From contig NZ_CP150254.1 in assembly GCF_037975445.1 (NCBI RefSeq), forward strand, positions 3,036,001-3,100,000: a stretch of DNA of 64,000 nt, written 5' to 3'. This DNA comes from Peribacillus sp. FSL P2-0133. Its GTDB lineage: Bacteria; Bacillota; Bacilli; Bacillales; DSM-1321. This document shows positions 48,190-57,720 of the stretch, piece after piece. The position numbers and the translations under genes were made by a program. The notes beneath the pieces were generated by a model. It saw nothing but the letters and a program-made list of their open reading frames with translations, was not told the DNA's origin and did not search any database. Numbering within the stretch: the stretch's first letter is position 1; every line of letters begins with the position of its first letter.

Positions 48190-49509
48190 TTATGTCATAC
48201 CAATAAAAATTGCTGGCCTTCCTATTGGATAATATTCAATTTTCTTGCAAGCTCTGATTCGATTTTCTTCAAGACAATTTCTACCATCAAAAACAATCGG
48301 TTGTTTCATTGTGTTCATCAATGTCTCCAGATCTAAATGTCTAAACTCATTCCATTCGGTAACAATAAATACAGCATCCGCATCCACTGTCGCTTCGCGA
48401 ACTGAGCTGGCAAATCTAATTGTATCCCCTAATATGTTCTTCGCATTATCTATTGCAACCGGATCATAAGCTACCACTTCTGCTCCAAGATTGGTTAATG
48501 AACGCGCAATTTTTATTGATGGTGCTTCCCTCATATCGTCTGTCTCTGGCTTGAAAGCAAGACCAAGCATTGCAACCTTTTTCCCTTTTAAATCCCCCAA
48601 GCGATTTATCGCTTTCGTTACAAGGAGTTCCTGCTGATAATCATTAATCGCTACTGTTTCTTTTAACAAGGAAAAATGTACTCCATTTAACTTGGCAGTA
48701 TGAAGCAACGCTTTAACATCCTTTGGAAAACAAGATCCTCCATAACCAATACCGGGCTGTAAAAAAGCTTCTCCAATCCTTTTATCTTTTCCCATTCCCT
48801 TTGCTACATCTTTAACATCTGCACCTACTACTCCGCATAAATTGGCAACTTCATTGATAAAGCTAATCTTAGTCGCCAAAAAGGCATTAGAAGCATACTT
48901 AATCATTTCCGCACTTCTAATACTTGTTAATATAAATGGTACATTTAACGGACGATACATTTCTTGTACTTTCTTAGCCGCCTCGTCATTTTCAGAACCG
49001 ATGATGATTCGATCTGCTTGCATCGTATCCATAACAGCTGACCCTTGTCTTAAAAATTCAGGATTTGAAACCATATTGAAGGTGATCCTTTTGTTACAAA
49101 GTTCTTCCATAATTTTTTTAATAAAATCATTCGTACCAACTGGCACAGTACTCTTTATAACGACTACTGAACTCTGTACTAGGTTCGCAGCAATATCCTT
49201 CGCGGCTTGCACAATATACGATAAATCTGCTCCCCCATCCTCCATTTGCGGTGTTCCTACGGCAATGATGATAATCTCGGCACCATTTAGCGCTTCTCGA
49301 TGAGATGTTGTAAATAGCAGTCTACCCGCTGCAGCATTTTGAGCAAGTAAATTCTCCAGACCCGGTTCATATATTGGAGAAATCCCTTGACGTAGACTTT
49401 TAATTTTCTTTTCATCTGTATCGATACAAATGACACTATGCCCTATTTCTGACAAACAAACACCAGTGGAAAGCCCGACGTAACCTGTACCCAAAACAGC
49501 AATTTTCAT
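48190..49509 (-). CDS. ugd: UDP-glucose 6-dehydrogenase
   Basis: A 439-residue UDP-glucose/GDP-mannose dehydrogenase family enzyme. NAD motif VLGTGYVGLSTGVCL; STVPVGTND; EMIKYASNAFLATKISFINE; catalytic cysteine in GYGGSCFPKDV; GLAFKPETDDMREAPS in the C-terminal domain. ATG 49509 is preferred to a TTG three codons earlier. It oxidises UDP-glucose to UDP-glucuronate, with galU immediately upstream and a UDP-GlcA 4-epimerase 3.6 kb downstream on the same strand. Confidence 0.92.
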   Translation of the reverse strand: MKIAVLGTGYVGLSTGVCLSEIGHSVICIDTDEKKIKSLRQGISPIYEPGLENLLAQNAAAGRLLFTTSHREALNGAEIIIIAVGTPQMEDGGADLSYIVQAAKDIAANLVQSSVVVIKSTVPVGTNDFIKKIMEELCNKRITFNMVSNPEFLRQGSAVMDTMQADRIIIGSENDEAAKKVQEMYRPLNVPFILTSIRSAEMIKYASNAFLATKISFINEVANLCGVVGADVKDVAKGMGKDKRIGEAFLQPGIGYGGSCFPKDVKALLHTAKLNGVHFSLLKETVAINDYQQELLVTKAINRLGDLKGKKVAMLGLAFKPETDDMREAPSIKIARSLTNLGAEVVAYDPVAIDNAKNILGDTIRFASSVREATVDADAVFIVTEWNEFRHLDLETLMNTMKQPIVFDGRNCLEENRIRACKKIEYYPIGRPAIFIGMT

Positions 49510-49510
49510 A

Positions 49511-50416
49511 TTATTCAAGCTCTCTCTTTATAATCTGAAGGTTTTCTTTCTCATTTACATCCCTTAAATAGGAAAGTACCTCGTCTCTTATATCATCCCT
49601 GCGCAAAGCAAAGTCTATTGTTGCCTTAATAAATCCAACTTTATCACCAATATCATATCGGTTTCCCTCAAAATTATATGCTAATACTGCCTGCTGCTTA
49701 TTTAGCTCATTTATGGCATCAGTAAGTTGTAATTCATTACCATGTCCAACCGGAAGCATTGACATTGTTTCAAAAATCTCAGGTCTAAAAACATAACGCC
49801 CCATTATCGCATATCTGGAAGGAGCCTCTTCCCTTTTCGGTTTTTCCACCAAAGAATCAATATGAAAAAGGTTAGGCTCAACCATTGTCCCTTTTGGCTT
49901 AATAATTCCATATTTACTGACATCCTTTTCCGGTACATTCTGAACAGCTACGACGGAACTGTTGCAATACTCAAAAACACTGATGATTTGTTTCAGACAG
50001 GGTGTTTCAGACATAACGATGTCATCCCCTAACAAAACAGCAAAAGGTTCATTTCCAATGAAGCTTTTAGCACAGAGAATTGCATGTCCTAGCCCCATCG
50101 GTTCCTTTTGGCGGACATAATAGATATTTGCCAAACTAGATATTTTCTGAACTTCCTCTAAAATATCGAGCTGATTTTTTCTTAAAAGTGCATCTTCCAA
50201 CTCATAGGATTTATCAAAATGATCCTCTATTGATCTTTTTCCTCTACCGATTATGATAATAATTTCCTCTATACCTGAAGCTACTGCTTCTTCAACAATA
50301 TATTGAATCGTTGGTTTATCAACAATCGGCAGCATTTCCTTAGCCTGAGCTTTTGTTGCAGGCAAAAATCGGGTTCCGAGGCCTGCGGCCGGAATAATAG
50401 CCTTTCGGATTTTCAT
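49511..50416 (-). CDS. galU: UTP-glucose-1-phosphate uridylyltransferase
   Basis: A 301-residue nucleotidyltransferase; ATG 50416 has GGGAGG upstream, so the frame from 50437 is shortened. Signature: AIIPAAGLGTRFLPATK, then AKEMLPIVDKPTIQYIVEEA, GLGHAILCAK and LLGDDIV. It makes UDP-glucose from glucose 1-phosphate, the product of the phosphoglucomutase at 23-24.7 kb, and is followed by ugd after one base. A decayed second copy lies at 27915-28424. Confidence 0.92.
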   Translation of the reverse strand: MKIRKAIIPAAGLGTRFLPATKAQAKEMLPIVDKPTIQYIVEEAVASGIEEIIIIIGRGKRSIEDHFDKSYELEDALLRKNQLDILEEVQKISSLANIYYVRQKEPMGLGHAILCAKSFIGNEPFAVLLGDDIVMSETPCLKQIISVFEYCNSSVVAVQNVPEKDVSKYGIIKPKGTMVEPNLFHIDSLVEKPKREEAPSRYAIMGRYVFRPEIFETMSMLPVGHGNELQLTDAINELNKQQAVLAYNFEGNRYDIGDKVGFIKATIDFALRRDDIRDEVLSYLRDVNEKENLQIIKRELE

Positions 50417-50669
50417 AAGCTGCCTCCCTTTTGTCATTCATTAATCCTTTATATGCAATAGGACAACTTTCGGTCTAGTTAGAAGCCCAATTAGTCCTTT
50501 TTTTATTTAACAGGGACTAGTAGGCTATACATGTAAGAATCCCAATCTGGCTATGGCCGAGCCTCGCGACCTATCGGTTACGTGCCAAATTAAAAACTTC
50601 ATTACACTTTTTATGCAATAGAGTTACCATGGTTTTCGTGTAATGGTCGATAAACGGTTTAGATAAACC

Positions 50670-51130
50670 ACTGAATGTACATTTGTCGAACAGGATTGGG
50701 CAATACTGTGAAACCGGCCTCCGTGTCGGGGACCTTGCTCCGACTAAGCACGCAACAGATCCTGGAACTCAAAGGCAAACAAAACAAGATCTCCGGGTCA
50801 AGGAAAGCAAAACAGAAAAAATCCGCGATATGTAAATCGCGAATTGCTTTCAGGAGGTCTGCTGCTATGCCAAAACCTCCAGAGTCCCTACTATTTATTC
50901 CCGTCCAGAAAGGGAGGCCTAACTCAGGCCTACAGGCAGTTAAATTAGGCTGCAGAGTTTGCTGGCGTGGAGTATGTCAGAAACCATACCTTATGAAAGA
51001 CATTTGGCTATTGGTTTTACAAAGCCACGAAGGATATTACCATGCTGCAACAGATCCTGCATCATTCCTATCCTTCTGTCACCCTACGCTACATGGGTAT
51101 TACCGAAGAAGAAACAATGTACTAAAAACA
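50670..51130 (+). pseudogene. tyrosine recombinase/integrase remnant
   Basis: Pieces in several plus-strand frames read TGLRVGDL (catalytic Arg region), K-T-E-K-I-R-D, then TLRKTFGYWFYKATKD and PSVTLRYMGITEEE, which carries the nucleophilic Tyr. Order and spacing match the catalytic domain of phage/transposon-type tyrosine recombinases. Frameshifts break it throughout. It suggests that a mobile element once entered here, next to galU. Confidence 0.75.
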
Positions 51131-51172
51131 TTTAGCGTTTTCATTATTTAAAAATAAAAATGACGCATTCAA

Positions 51173-51283
51173 AACGTTCGTACAATGTAAGTTCTTGAAA
51201 CTAGTTCGTAGTTTTACGAACGTTAAAAATGGCTGTCTCAGGAAAAAACGCCACCGTTCGCGAACATGTACTTTTATGAACGG
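51173..51283. repeat. cluster of GTTCG-based inverted repeats
   Basis: AACGTTCGTA (51173-51182) can pair with TACGAACGTT (51215-51224); the same right arm can pair instead with GTTCGTA (51204-51210). CCGTTC (51254-51259) pairs with GAACGG (51278-51283). The cluster lies between the recombinase remnant and the IS3 end. Confidence 0.5.
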
Positions 51284-51492
51284 GAGTAAATTTCGAAAAT
51301 TTATTGTCTAAGAGAATTCCAACCTAAAAAGTCGAACTCCTTTACGTGAACTGACCCCATAAAGTTAGACAGGTTATCTCGTTAGGCAACTTGTTAGACA
51401 AGAGCTCGGTATTGTATACCGGGCTCATGCCTATTAATTTTGCCTTGATTCGATTGTGATTATAGTATTCTATATATTTTGCTAGTTCTTGT

Positions 51493-52330
51493 TTAAAGTG
51501 TTCCACACTTTAAAATTCTTTTAGATAAAGAAGTTCCGATTTCATGATACCAAAGAAATTTTCCATAACAGATTTTATCGTAACAATCCCCTTTGCGAGA
51601 CATACTTTGCGTAATGCCACGCTCCCTAAGGGCATTACAGTATTGTTTCATTTGATAATGCCAGCCTTGATCTGAATGAATAAGGAGAGTATCGTCGTCT
51701 GTTAACCGTTCAAATGCTTGATCTAACATCTTTGATATGAGTGACTAGGTGTTGGTCATAAACCGATTGTATACGTAATGATTTCTCCATTAAATAAGTC
51801 CAATATCGGCGATAAATATAGCTTTTCTCCAAATAATTTAAACTCTGTAATATCCGTAACCCATTTCTCATTTGGTTTTTCAGCTTTGAAATTGCGATCT
51901 AAAATATTTCGTGTAATCTTGTCCACAGTCCATTTGTAAGAGCGGTATTTTTTCATACGGACAAGACATTTTAGCACTAGTTCTTTCATGATACGCTGTA
52001 CCTTTTGTGGTTTACTTTGTGTCCGCGATTTTTAAATTCATCACGAATACACCGGTAACCAAACCGACCCTCATGTTCATCGAAAACAGATAATCAATAC
52101 TTTCAGTTCTGCATCTGGATCAGGACGACCGAAGTTTTTTACCCAATAGTAATACGTGCTACGAGAAATGTTTGCCAGCTGTATAAGTGCTTTCACCGGT
52201 AATGCATTCCTTAATTCATAGACTACTTGTGCTTTGTCTTGTTGGTGATTCTTCCTTGTTTTGTACTATAGGCATTCTCCATACGTAAACGTTCATTCTC
52301 CGCCTGTAAAGCCTCTATTGATCCTTCATC
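51493..52330 (-). pseudogene. IS3-family OrfB (DDE transposase), broken
   Basis: Surviving pieces include [24 protein letters not shown] (first catalytic Asp), [27 protein letters not shown] (second Asp) and ERGITQSMSRKGDCYD. The region of the catalytic Glu is altered. Stops and frameshifts lie between pieces. Confidence 0.85.
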
Positions 52331-52640
52331 CGGTACTTGAGTACTTGATGTCTTATTTTTTCATGGCTGGACGCCCCGTGTTCGTTCATATAATTGAGTA
52401 CATCTAGTTTAAACTTTGCGGGGTAGGGTGTATAGCGTTTTTCAAAAGCATCTAAACCAAAAAGTTCAAATTGTTTAATCCACTGATGGAGTAAACTCGG
52501 ATGAACACAAATAGATTTAGCAATTGTTTTTCCTCCCTCATTACCATCTATATATTGTCTTACTGCCTGTATTTTTTCTCTGAAGAAAATCTCGCCATAA
52601 AAAAACTGCACCTCCAATTGTAAGTTGTGTCTAACAATTG
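52315..52640 (-). pseudogene. IS3-family OrfA (HTH), frameshifted near its start
   Basis: The true start (ATG GCG AGA, behind GGAGGTG) reads MARFSSEKK and then loses the frame at an A-run. The rest continues in another frame as IQAVRQYIDGNEGGKTIAKS...LLHQWIKQFELFG, the helix-turn-helix of IS3 OrfA. A one-base loss in the A-run explains this. Confidence 0.75.
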
Positions 52641-52811
52641 GGGTGCAGTTCAACGTTAAGGAATCGACTTTTTTAGATTTTCCTGCTTGTACAACATAAT
52701 TGGTTTTGTGAGGAATTCATCATAAATTTTTTTGACGTATGCCATACTTGAACCGGTTAGAGCCTTTGCTGAAGCTATCTGCCCATATTGTCATCCTAAC
52801 GTGTAGGTTTC

Positions 52812-53408
52812 CTATATCGCATTGAAATCGATATTTTTCTGCCAATCTTCATATGATTCAGGATCGATTTTCTTTGCTTGTTCCAGGAATGTATCCAATA
52901 ACCCCAATTTCTTTAGATCACGAAACATCTTCGGATTATATGGATCATTCATTGTGAGACCATCTGAATGATCGATTGCTTTCAGCACATTCCCCTCTGT
53001 TACAACAAAATGTCCGATTGAGGTCTTGATCCTAATAAATCCAACTCTCTTTAGTTCCTTTCGAATCATTATGATTTGTTCTGTAAACGATTCAGGAATA
53101 TCTTTCGTTTTTTTCAAATAATCTCTTAAATTGGGACCTTTTAAATATTCCATGATTACATAGTTTGGTCCGACTTCATATAACCTCGGAACAATTTGAG
53201 TTTCTTTCGCTGCTTCAAGTGCTTTCCCCTCTTTAGTTGCTGCATTTGGATTGACATAAATTTTTACGCAAAGATCTTCATCAAGCTGAAAAACTGCACC
53301 TTGACTTCCTTCCCCAATTAGTTTTAACGTGGTCGGATTATTAATAATAAGTTCTTTTTTACCGTTCTTTTCTATTCTTTCAACCTTTATTAATTTAAAA
53401 TCATCCAT
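52812..53408 (-). CDS. kinase-fold protein, probable pseudokinase (YrzF-like)
   Basis: A 198-residue single-domain relative of the tandem protein at 44988-46190: IGEGSQGAVF glycine loop, LCVKIY lysine, NYVIMEYL hinge, AIDH in the DFG position. The catalytic-loop motif IDAPLRHI of its relatives is here IKTSIGHF, so the aspartate is lost. Phosphotransfer is therefore doubtful and a binding or scaffold role more likely. It is separated by 810 bases from a divergently oriented GT4 gene. Confidence 0.7.
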   Translation of the reverse strand: MDDFKLIKVERIEKNGKKELIINNPTTLKLIGEGSQGAVFQLDEDLCVKIYVNPNAATKEGKALEAAKETQIVPRLYEVGPNYVIMEYLKGPNLRDYLKKTKDIPESFTEQIIMIRKELKRVGFIRIKTSIGHFVVTEGNVLKAIDHSDGLTMNDPYNPKMFRDLKKLGLLDTFLEQAKKIDPESYEDWQKNIDFNAI

Positions 53409-53746
53409 CTAATCTTGCACCTCTTTTCTTCTTTTTAATAACCATAACCTATAATATGAAATCATCGATTAGTTGCTTTAGGTAAATAACACTTTTTCAC
53501 AAAATTAAGTCATATCCTCTTTTACTGGGTTCTTAAGGACGAGAAGGACCTATTAGCAATTGGTGCATAATTCTCTTAAGGAAATCTTTTCCCAGCATTT
53601 CTTCAGTGTCTTATGCTCATACACATACAATTAAGAAATTTACAAAAAACATACAAATATATGTACTTGTCCGTTTCAAATCTTTTCTATTTTGCATTTA
53701 CTATAAAAGAGTAAAACCAAAAAGGAAATGATCAGAAAGGAGACTT
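53409..53746. other. 340-bp intergenic region between divergent units
   Basis: AT-rich; presumably holds promoters for the pseudokinase (minus) and the NUDIX-remnant/GT4 unit (plus). No motif could be fixed. Confidence 0.4.
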
Positions 53747-54198
53747 GTGAAGGGATACATTGAAGATTTACGTGCTCTCGTTGGACTAGAGCTTTGATGC
53801 TTACGGGGGGTCACCGTTTTGGTTATCGATCAGAACAGCCGTTTTCTGATGGTACAATCTGATAAAATGTGGAAATTTCCAGCGGCTTTATTGAATTAGG
53901 AGAATCTGCGGAAGAGGCATGCAGACGTGAAATTTTGGAGGAAACAGGGATTAACATTGGCAACCTTCAATAAATTGGCGTTTTTTCAGGGAAGGACTAT
54001 TTTACAAAGCTTCCTAATGGTGATGAATACTTTCCTGTCAATATTGATTACGTGACCGAAGAAATACTCAGCGGAGATTTAAAACCTGATGATTTAGAAA
54101 TACAAAAGGTACAATTTTTTAAATGGTCCGCTTTTCCGAAAGATTTAACTGAACGAGATCGACAAATATTTCAAAGTTTTATCGAATATTTGATTTAG
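53747..54198 (+). pseudogene. NUDIX hydrolase pseudogene
   Basis: It starts at GTG 53747 behind AAAGGAG with KGYIEDLRALVG, as in the intact gene at 25015-25470. A stop and frameshifts follow, but the NUDIX box (FIELGESAEEACRREILEETG) and the C-terminal half to a TAG at 54196 are readable. Another stop interrupts the sequence after NIGNLQ. Confidence 0.85.
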
Positions 54199-54220
54199 AG
54201 GGAAGGAAGGGATTGAAATA

Positions 54221-55306
54221 GTGAAGTCAATCGCTTTTTACATTAGAGAGCCTATTAAAATAAATCAAGGATTTATGTACAATCAAACCATGTTGGATCA
54301 ATATCGGCCTATCGTAATAGGACCTTATCCAAATTGTGACAATGTTCAATTTCAGTTTGAACATTATTATAATTTGAACGAAATTCAAGACCTTGGAGCC
54401 TTCTTTAAGGAGCAAAATGTCGTCGCGATTCACGCTCATCAAGGGAAACATTCCACCGATATTTTACCAATAGCTTTAGAGTATGATATTCCTTTGATTG
54501 TACATTTTCGGGGACGTGATTCATCCACTCAAACATATAAGAGATTTCGCAAAAATGTACTCCGATATCAAAATTTAGTAGAACATGGAGCTGGTTGTTT
54601 TGCTGTTTGCCATTTTCTTGCAGATGAATTAAAAAAATTAGGATTTAATGAAGATAAGATACATGTATTATATGGCGGTCTAGATTTAGATTTATACCCA
54701 TATGTCCAACGTTCCCTACCTAAGGAAGGTGAAATCCGAATCTTGTCTGTAGCCAGGCTTGTCGAGAAAAAAGGATTTATTACGCTTTTGAAGGCTTTTC
54801 AACGGATTCATCAGGAATACCCAAGAACGACACTGCACATCATTGGGACAGGTGGAGATGAAGAGAAGCTAAGAGTTTTCATTGATGAAAACCAATTAAA
54901 CGAACACGTTTTTCTTAGGGGGCCAATGGATTCTAACCAAATTTCTAAGGAATTAAGAGATTCCCATCTCTTTTGCCTTGCCAGTGAAACGGGCGAAGAT
55001 GGCGATGTAGAAGGAATCCCAAATGCATTAAAAGAAGCCATGGCAAGCGGTTTACCAGTCATCTCTACCTTTCATGGAGGGATCCCGGAATTGATTGAGC
55101 ATAAAAAAACAGGATACCTTGTTCCTGAGAAAGATGATATAAAATTGGCTCAAGGTATAAAATATTTCCTGAACCATCCAAGAGTATGGAAGAGATATAC
55201 CAGAAGTGCAAGACAGGTTATTGATGAAAATTTTGATTTAAAAAAACAAATCATCGAACAACAAAGGCTATACAGCTTAATGGAAAAAAATAACGAAGTT
55301 AATTGA
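54221..55306 (+). CDS. GT4 glycosyltransferase without tail
   Basis: A 361-residue glycosyltransferase starting at GTG 54221 (GGAAGGGATTG upstream). It is the closest relative of the tailed enzyme at 25554-27203 and ends just where that protein's repeats begin. Motifs are AIHAHQGKHS, VLYGGLDLDLY, SVARLVEKKGF, HIIGTGGDEEKL, EGIPNALKEAMASGLPVI and GIPELIEHKKTGYLVPE. It follows a broken NUDIX gene, repeating the NUDIX-GT4 pairing. Cytoplasmic; donor and acceptor unknown. Confidence 0.87.
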   Translation: MKSIAFYIREPIKINQGFMYNQTMLDQYRPIVIGPYPNCDNVQFQFEHYYNLNEIQDLGAFFKEQNVVAIHAHQGKHSTDILPIALEYDIPLIVHFRGRDSSTQTYKRFRKNVLRYQNLVEHGAGCFAVCHFLADELKKLGFNEDKIHVLYGGLDLDLYPYVQRSLPKEGEIRILSVARLVEKKGFITLLKAFQRIHQEYPRTTLHIIGTGGDEEKLRVFIDENQLNEHVFLRGPMDSNQISKELRDSHLFCLASETGEDGDVEGIPNALKEAMASGLPVISTFHGGIPELIEHKKTGYLVPEKDDIKLAQGIKYFLNHPRVWKRYTRSARQVIDENFDLKKQIIEQQRLYSLMEKNNEVN

Positions 55307-55329
55307 CATAGTCAAAGTAAATGATTATG

Positions 55330-55838
55330 TGCTCAGTAAATTAGCGATGTTCCTTCACTCCTTTTGTTCCCCTCGGACTAGTATATATCCCAGATGAATT
55401 CATAAAAGTACTCCTAAATCACATTCTAAAAAATACAAATTCAGTTCAGAATGACAATACGCGAGATTGGACTATAATCATTTACATTGAAGTACAGGAA
55501 GCCGGCAATTATGTCCATTTGATTGATCATGGAACATGTTTGGGTGGATATCATTGGTCTGAAAAAATGCTTACCCAGAATCTGAAATACGATATCCCTT
55601 ACCAAGAAACTAACCGATGGGGCTCCTCTATGCTAAAAAAATTGTCCCATCCAAACGAATCAACTATGAAGTTACCCAAACCATTCCTGTAGATGGTGGG
55701 GCCCCGAAGGAGTAAAGTGAAGCGCTGTACAAATTTCTTTTAGAACAAAAAAGTCATTTACCGAATCTTATAACCAATTTCATTGAACAATGCAAGAGCA
55801 ATATGGTTAATAAAAAAGATAAGGTAAAAAAGAATTAG
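55330..55838 (+). pseudogene. HipA-like kinase pseudogene
   Basis: Pieces in several frames match the following intact gene: an YIPDEF block, then VHLIDHGT near 55515, and near the end ALYKFLLEQKSHLPNLITNFIEQ against ALYKFLLDQKINLPDIVDRIIQ. Stops and frameshifts are frequent. It is an upstream decayed duplicate. Confidence 0.8.
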
Positions 55839-55872
55839 AGCTAGACAAATCTTTTTAAAGGAGAAAAGTGAT

Positions 55873-56661
55873 ATGACAAAATATCCAGTTCAATATGTAC
55901 AAACATTAAGGGGCGGAACAGCTCATGTCATTCTTTTCAGCGATGGTAAAGAATATGTCGTGAAGTGGTTCGGTATTATTAAAGATAGAGAAAAAGAAGT
56001 GGTCAATGAATACCTGATCGGCAAATTGGCAGAGCTGCTTTCACTTCCCGTTATCCCATTTGATCTTGTATATATACCAGAAGAATTTATCAAGAAAACT
56101 CCTGAATTACAATCCACTAAACACAACTATAGTTCTGGATACCAATATGGCTGTGTTTTTATTAAAAACAGTACAGTTTTCGAAAATGTTAGATTAAATC
56201 CTCCCACTAAGACGGATGTTAAAAACCGCGATATGCTAGCCGGTATAACGGTATTCGACCAATGGGTAAATAACTCTGATCGAGGTACGATGAATGTCAT
56301 TTTGGAAAATCTCAGTGATGGTGGCTATCATGTCCATATGATTGATCATGGCAGAGTTTTTCCGGGACGTTACCAATGGTCAGCTCAAACGCTGAGAGAA
56401 ACACCGGTATATAACTACCATTGGCCTTTTTATAAATGGGCCTTCTCTCTTCTCGATGATCACACAGAGCTTACATCGTATATAGAAAAAATAGTGAATT
56501 TGCCGAACGAATCGATTTTTCAAGTGATTGAATCAATCCCAAAAGAGTGGAATGTGAGTACGAAGGATAGAGATGCTCTCTACAAGTTTCTTTTAGACCA
56601 GAAAATTAACTTGCCAGATATCGTTGATCGTATCATCCAGCATCATAGCAATCCAAGATAA
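55873..56661 (+). CDS. HipA-like kinase-fold protein
   Basis: A 262-residue protein with AAAGGAGAA upstream. The N-terminal lobe has RGGTAHVILFSDGKEYVVKW; the catalytic-type segment is DQWVNNSDRGTMNVILENL, and HMIDHGRVF replaces the metal-binding DFG-like motif. This resembles the stand-alone HipA-like (HipA_2) kinase domain proteins common in Bacillus, not toxin HipA with its HipB partner (none is nearby). It lies in a cluster of GT4 and kinase-like genes, so a role in glycan or spore-coat phosphorylation is conceivable. It is convergent with a broken kinase-like gene. Confidence 0.75.
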   Translation: MTKYPVQYVQTLRGGTAHVILFSDGKEYVVKWFGIIKDREKEVVNEYLIGKLAELLSLPVIPFDLVYIPEEFIKKTPELQSTKHNYSSGYQYGCVFIKNSTVFENVRLNPPTKTDVKNRDMLAGITVFDQWVNNSDRGTMNVILENLSDGGYHVHMIDHGRVFPGRYQWSAQTLRETPVYNYHWPFYKWAFSLLDDHTELTSYIEKIVNLPNESIFQVIESIPKEWNVSTKDRDALYKFLLDQKINLPDIVDRIIQHHSNPR

Positions 56662-57290
56662 CGCTGGTTTTTCCCCAGAAAAAAGTAACTCCTTATTAGC
56701 TTTAAAGGAGTTACTTTTTTTATCTGTAAATCTTTCCATTCCATATAGGACTCGGGATCCATTTCTTTTATCTCTTCCAAGAACAATGGTAATAGACCCA
56801 ACTTTTTTACACCTTTGAATATCGACTCTGGCCTGTTTCGATTCCTCGTAAAGGAGCTATAATGATCAATTACTTTTAATTCCTCATCCTTAGTTACAAT
56901 AATGTGGCGCAAATAGGCATCCATTCTGGTAAACTTTAAACGCTCCATTTCTTTAAGCGCAAAAAGAATTTGCCTCATCAATTTTCCGGATAGGCTCCCT
57001 CCAAATTCTAAATATTGGAATAAAGTTGACCCCTCAAGATATTCCATAATAATATAGTTTTTCCCCACCTCATAAAGCCGTGGAATAGTGGAAGACTCTT
57101 GTGCAATTTTCAATACATCCCCCTCTTTAATGGCATATTCTGGTTTTTAAAAATTTTCACACATTTGTCTGAAGAGATTTTTAAAACGGCCCCTTGCGAC
57201 CCCTTACCATTCAGCAGAAATGAAGTTGGATTTTTTATTACATCACCTTTTTAATCCCTTCAGTAACACTGAAAGATTTAAAGTCCTCCT
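56643..57290 (-). pseudogene. kinase-fold (YrzF-like) pseudogene
   Basis: The 5' part reads N-P-T-S-F-L-L-N-G-K-G-S-Q-G-A-V-L-K-I-S with KCVKIFK (glycine loop and lysine). A frameshift near 57130 then leads into IPRLYEVGKNYIIMEYL, RMDAYLRHIIV and KVIDHYSSF. The 3' end reads straight through the terminator at 56679-56720, so the original stop has also been lost. It is a third relative of the proteins at 44988 and 52812. Confidence 0.75.
56679..56720. terminator. bidirectional rho-independent terminator
   Basis: AAAAAAGTAACTCCTT (56679-56694) pairs with its exact reverse complement at 56705-56720, giving T-tracts on both strands. It serves the HipA-like gene and the convergent kinase-like remnant. 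Confidence 0.9.
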
Positions 57291-57720
57291 CTTTCGTTCA
57301 CTTCCTTCACATTTCCTATCATACATTTCTTTTTCTCTTTATCTCTTTTTCTCTAAGTTTCTTGAACGGCTTTTTACAAAATGAAATATGTTCCTTTTTT
57401 GAAAAGTCCTTCTATAATTGATGAAGAAGGACATAAATTCACGTATGAATTTTGGTGAAAATACACACATGAATATCTTTACAAAGTGACTTGGGCATAT
57501 TGTGAGCTTTCTATATTTTATGTAAATGATTAGAGTTTGCCATAATCAAGCGCCAGGTCAGTAATTTTTACTAGTCCACCTCATAATCGAAGCACTGTCA
57601 GCAAGAACTAAGAAACAGTTATTAAACAAGGTTCATGGTATAATTAACATAGTAAAACGCTTACAGTGGCAATTTAAACTAATTGTTCGGAAAATTCATT
57701 CTATTAGGAGTCGATGAAAG
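57291..57720. other. 430-bp intergenic region
   Basis: AT-rich spacer between divergent units. No supported frame; it should contain the promoter of the prolyl hydroxylase gene. Confidence 0.4.

Larger units (their letters stand above)
51347..52652 (-). mobile_element. IS3-family (IS150-group-like) insertion sequence, decayed
   Basis: The ends are imperfect inverted repeats: TGAACTGACCCCAT with a following GTTAGACA at the left, and TGAACTGCACCCCA with a following GTTAGACA on the opposite strand at the right. The 1306-bp element is flanked by ACG (51344-51346 and 52653-52655), a 3-bp target duplication typical of this family. Both reading frames are broken. Confidence 0.8.

Noticed and set aside
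50675..51151. 158-codon plus-strand frame as an intact gene
   Set aside because: Other frames of the same stretch contain the conserved tyrosine recombinase blocks, so the open frame is a by-product of a frameshifted pseudogene.
51204..51283. LexA/DinR box
   Set aside because: The GTTCG/CGAAC words are in the opposite arrangement to the CGAAC-n4-GTTCG consensus.
52656..52811. Minus-strand peptide pieces between the IS3 element and the pseudokinase
   Set aside because: A helix-like stretch is readable, but no frame is complete and no family could be named.
55873..56661. HipA-like protein as part of a toxin-antitoxin pair
   Set aside because: No HipB-like HTH gene is adjacent; the neighbour upstream is a decayed duplicate of the same gene.
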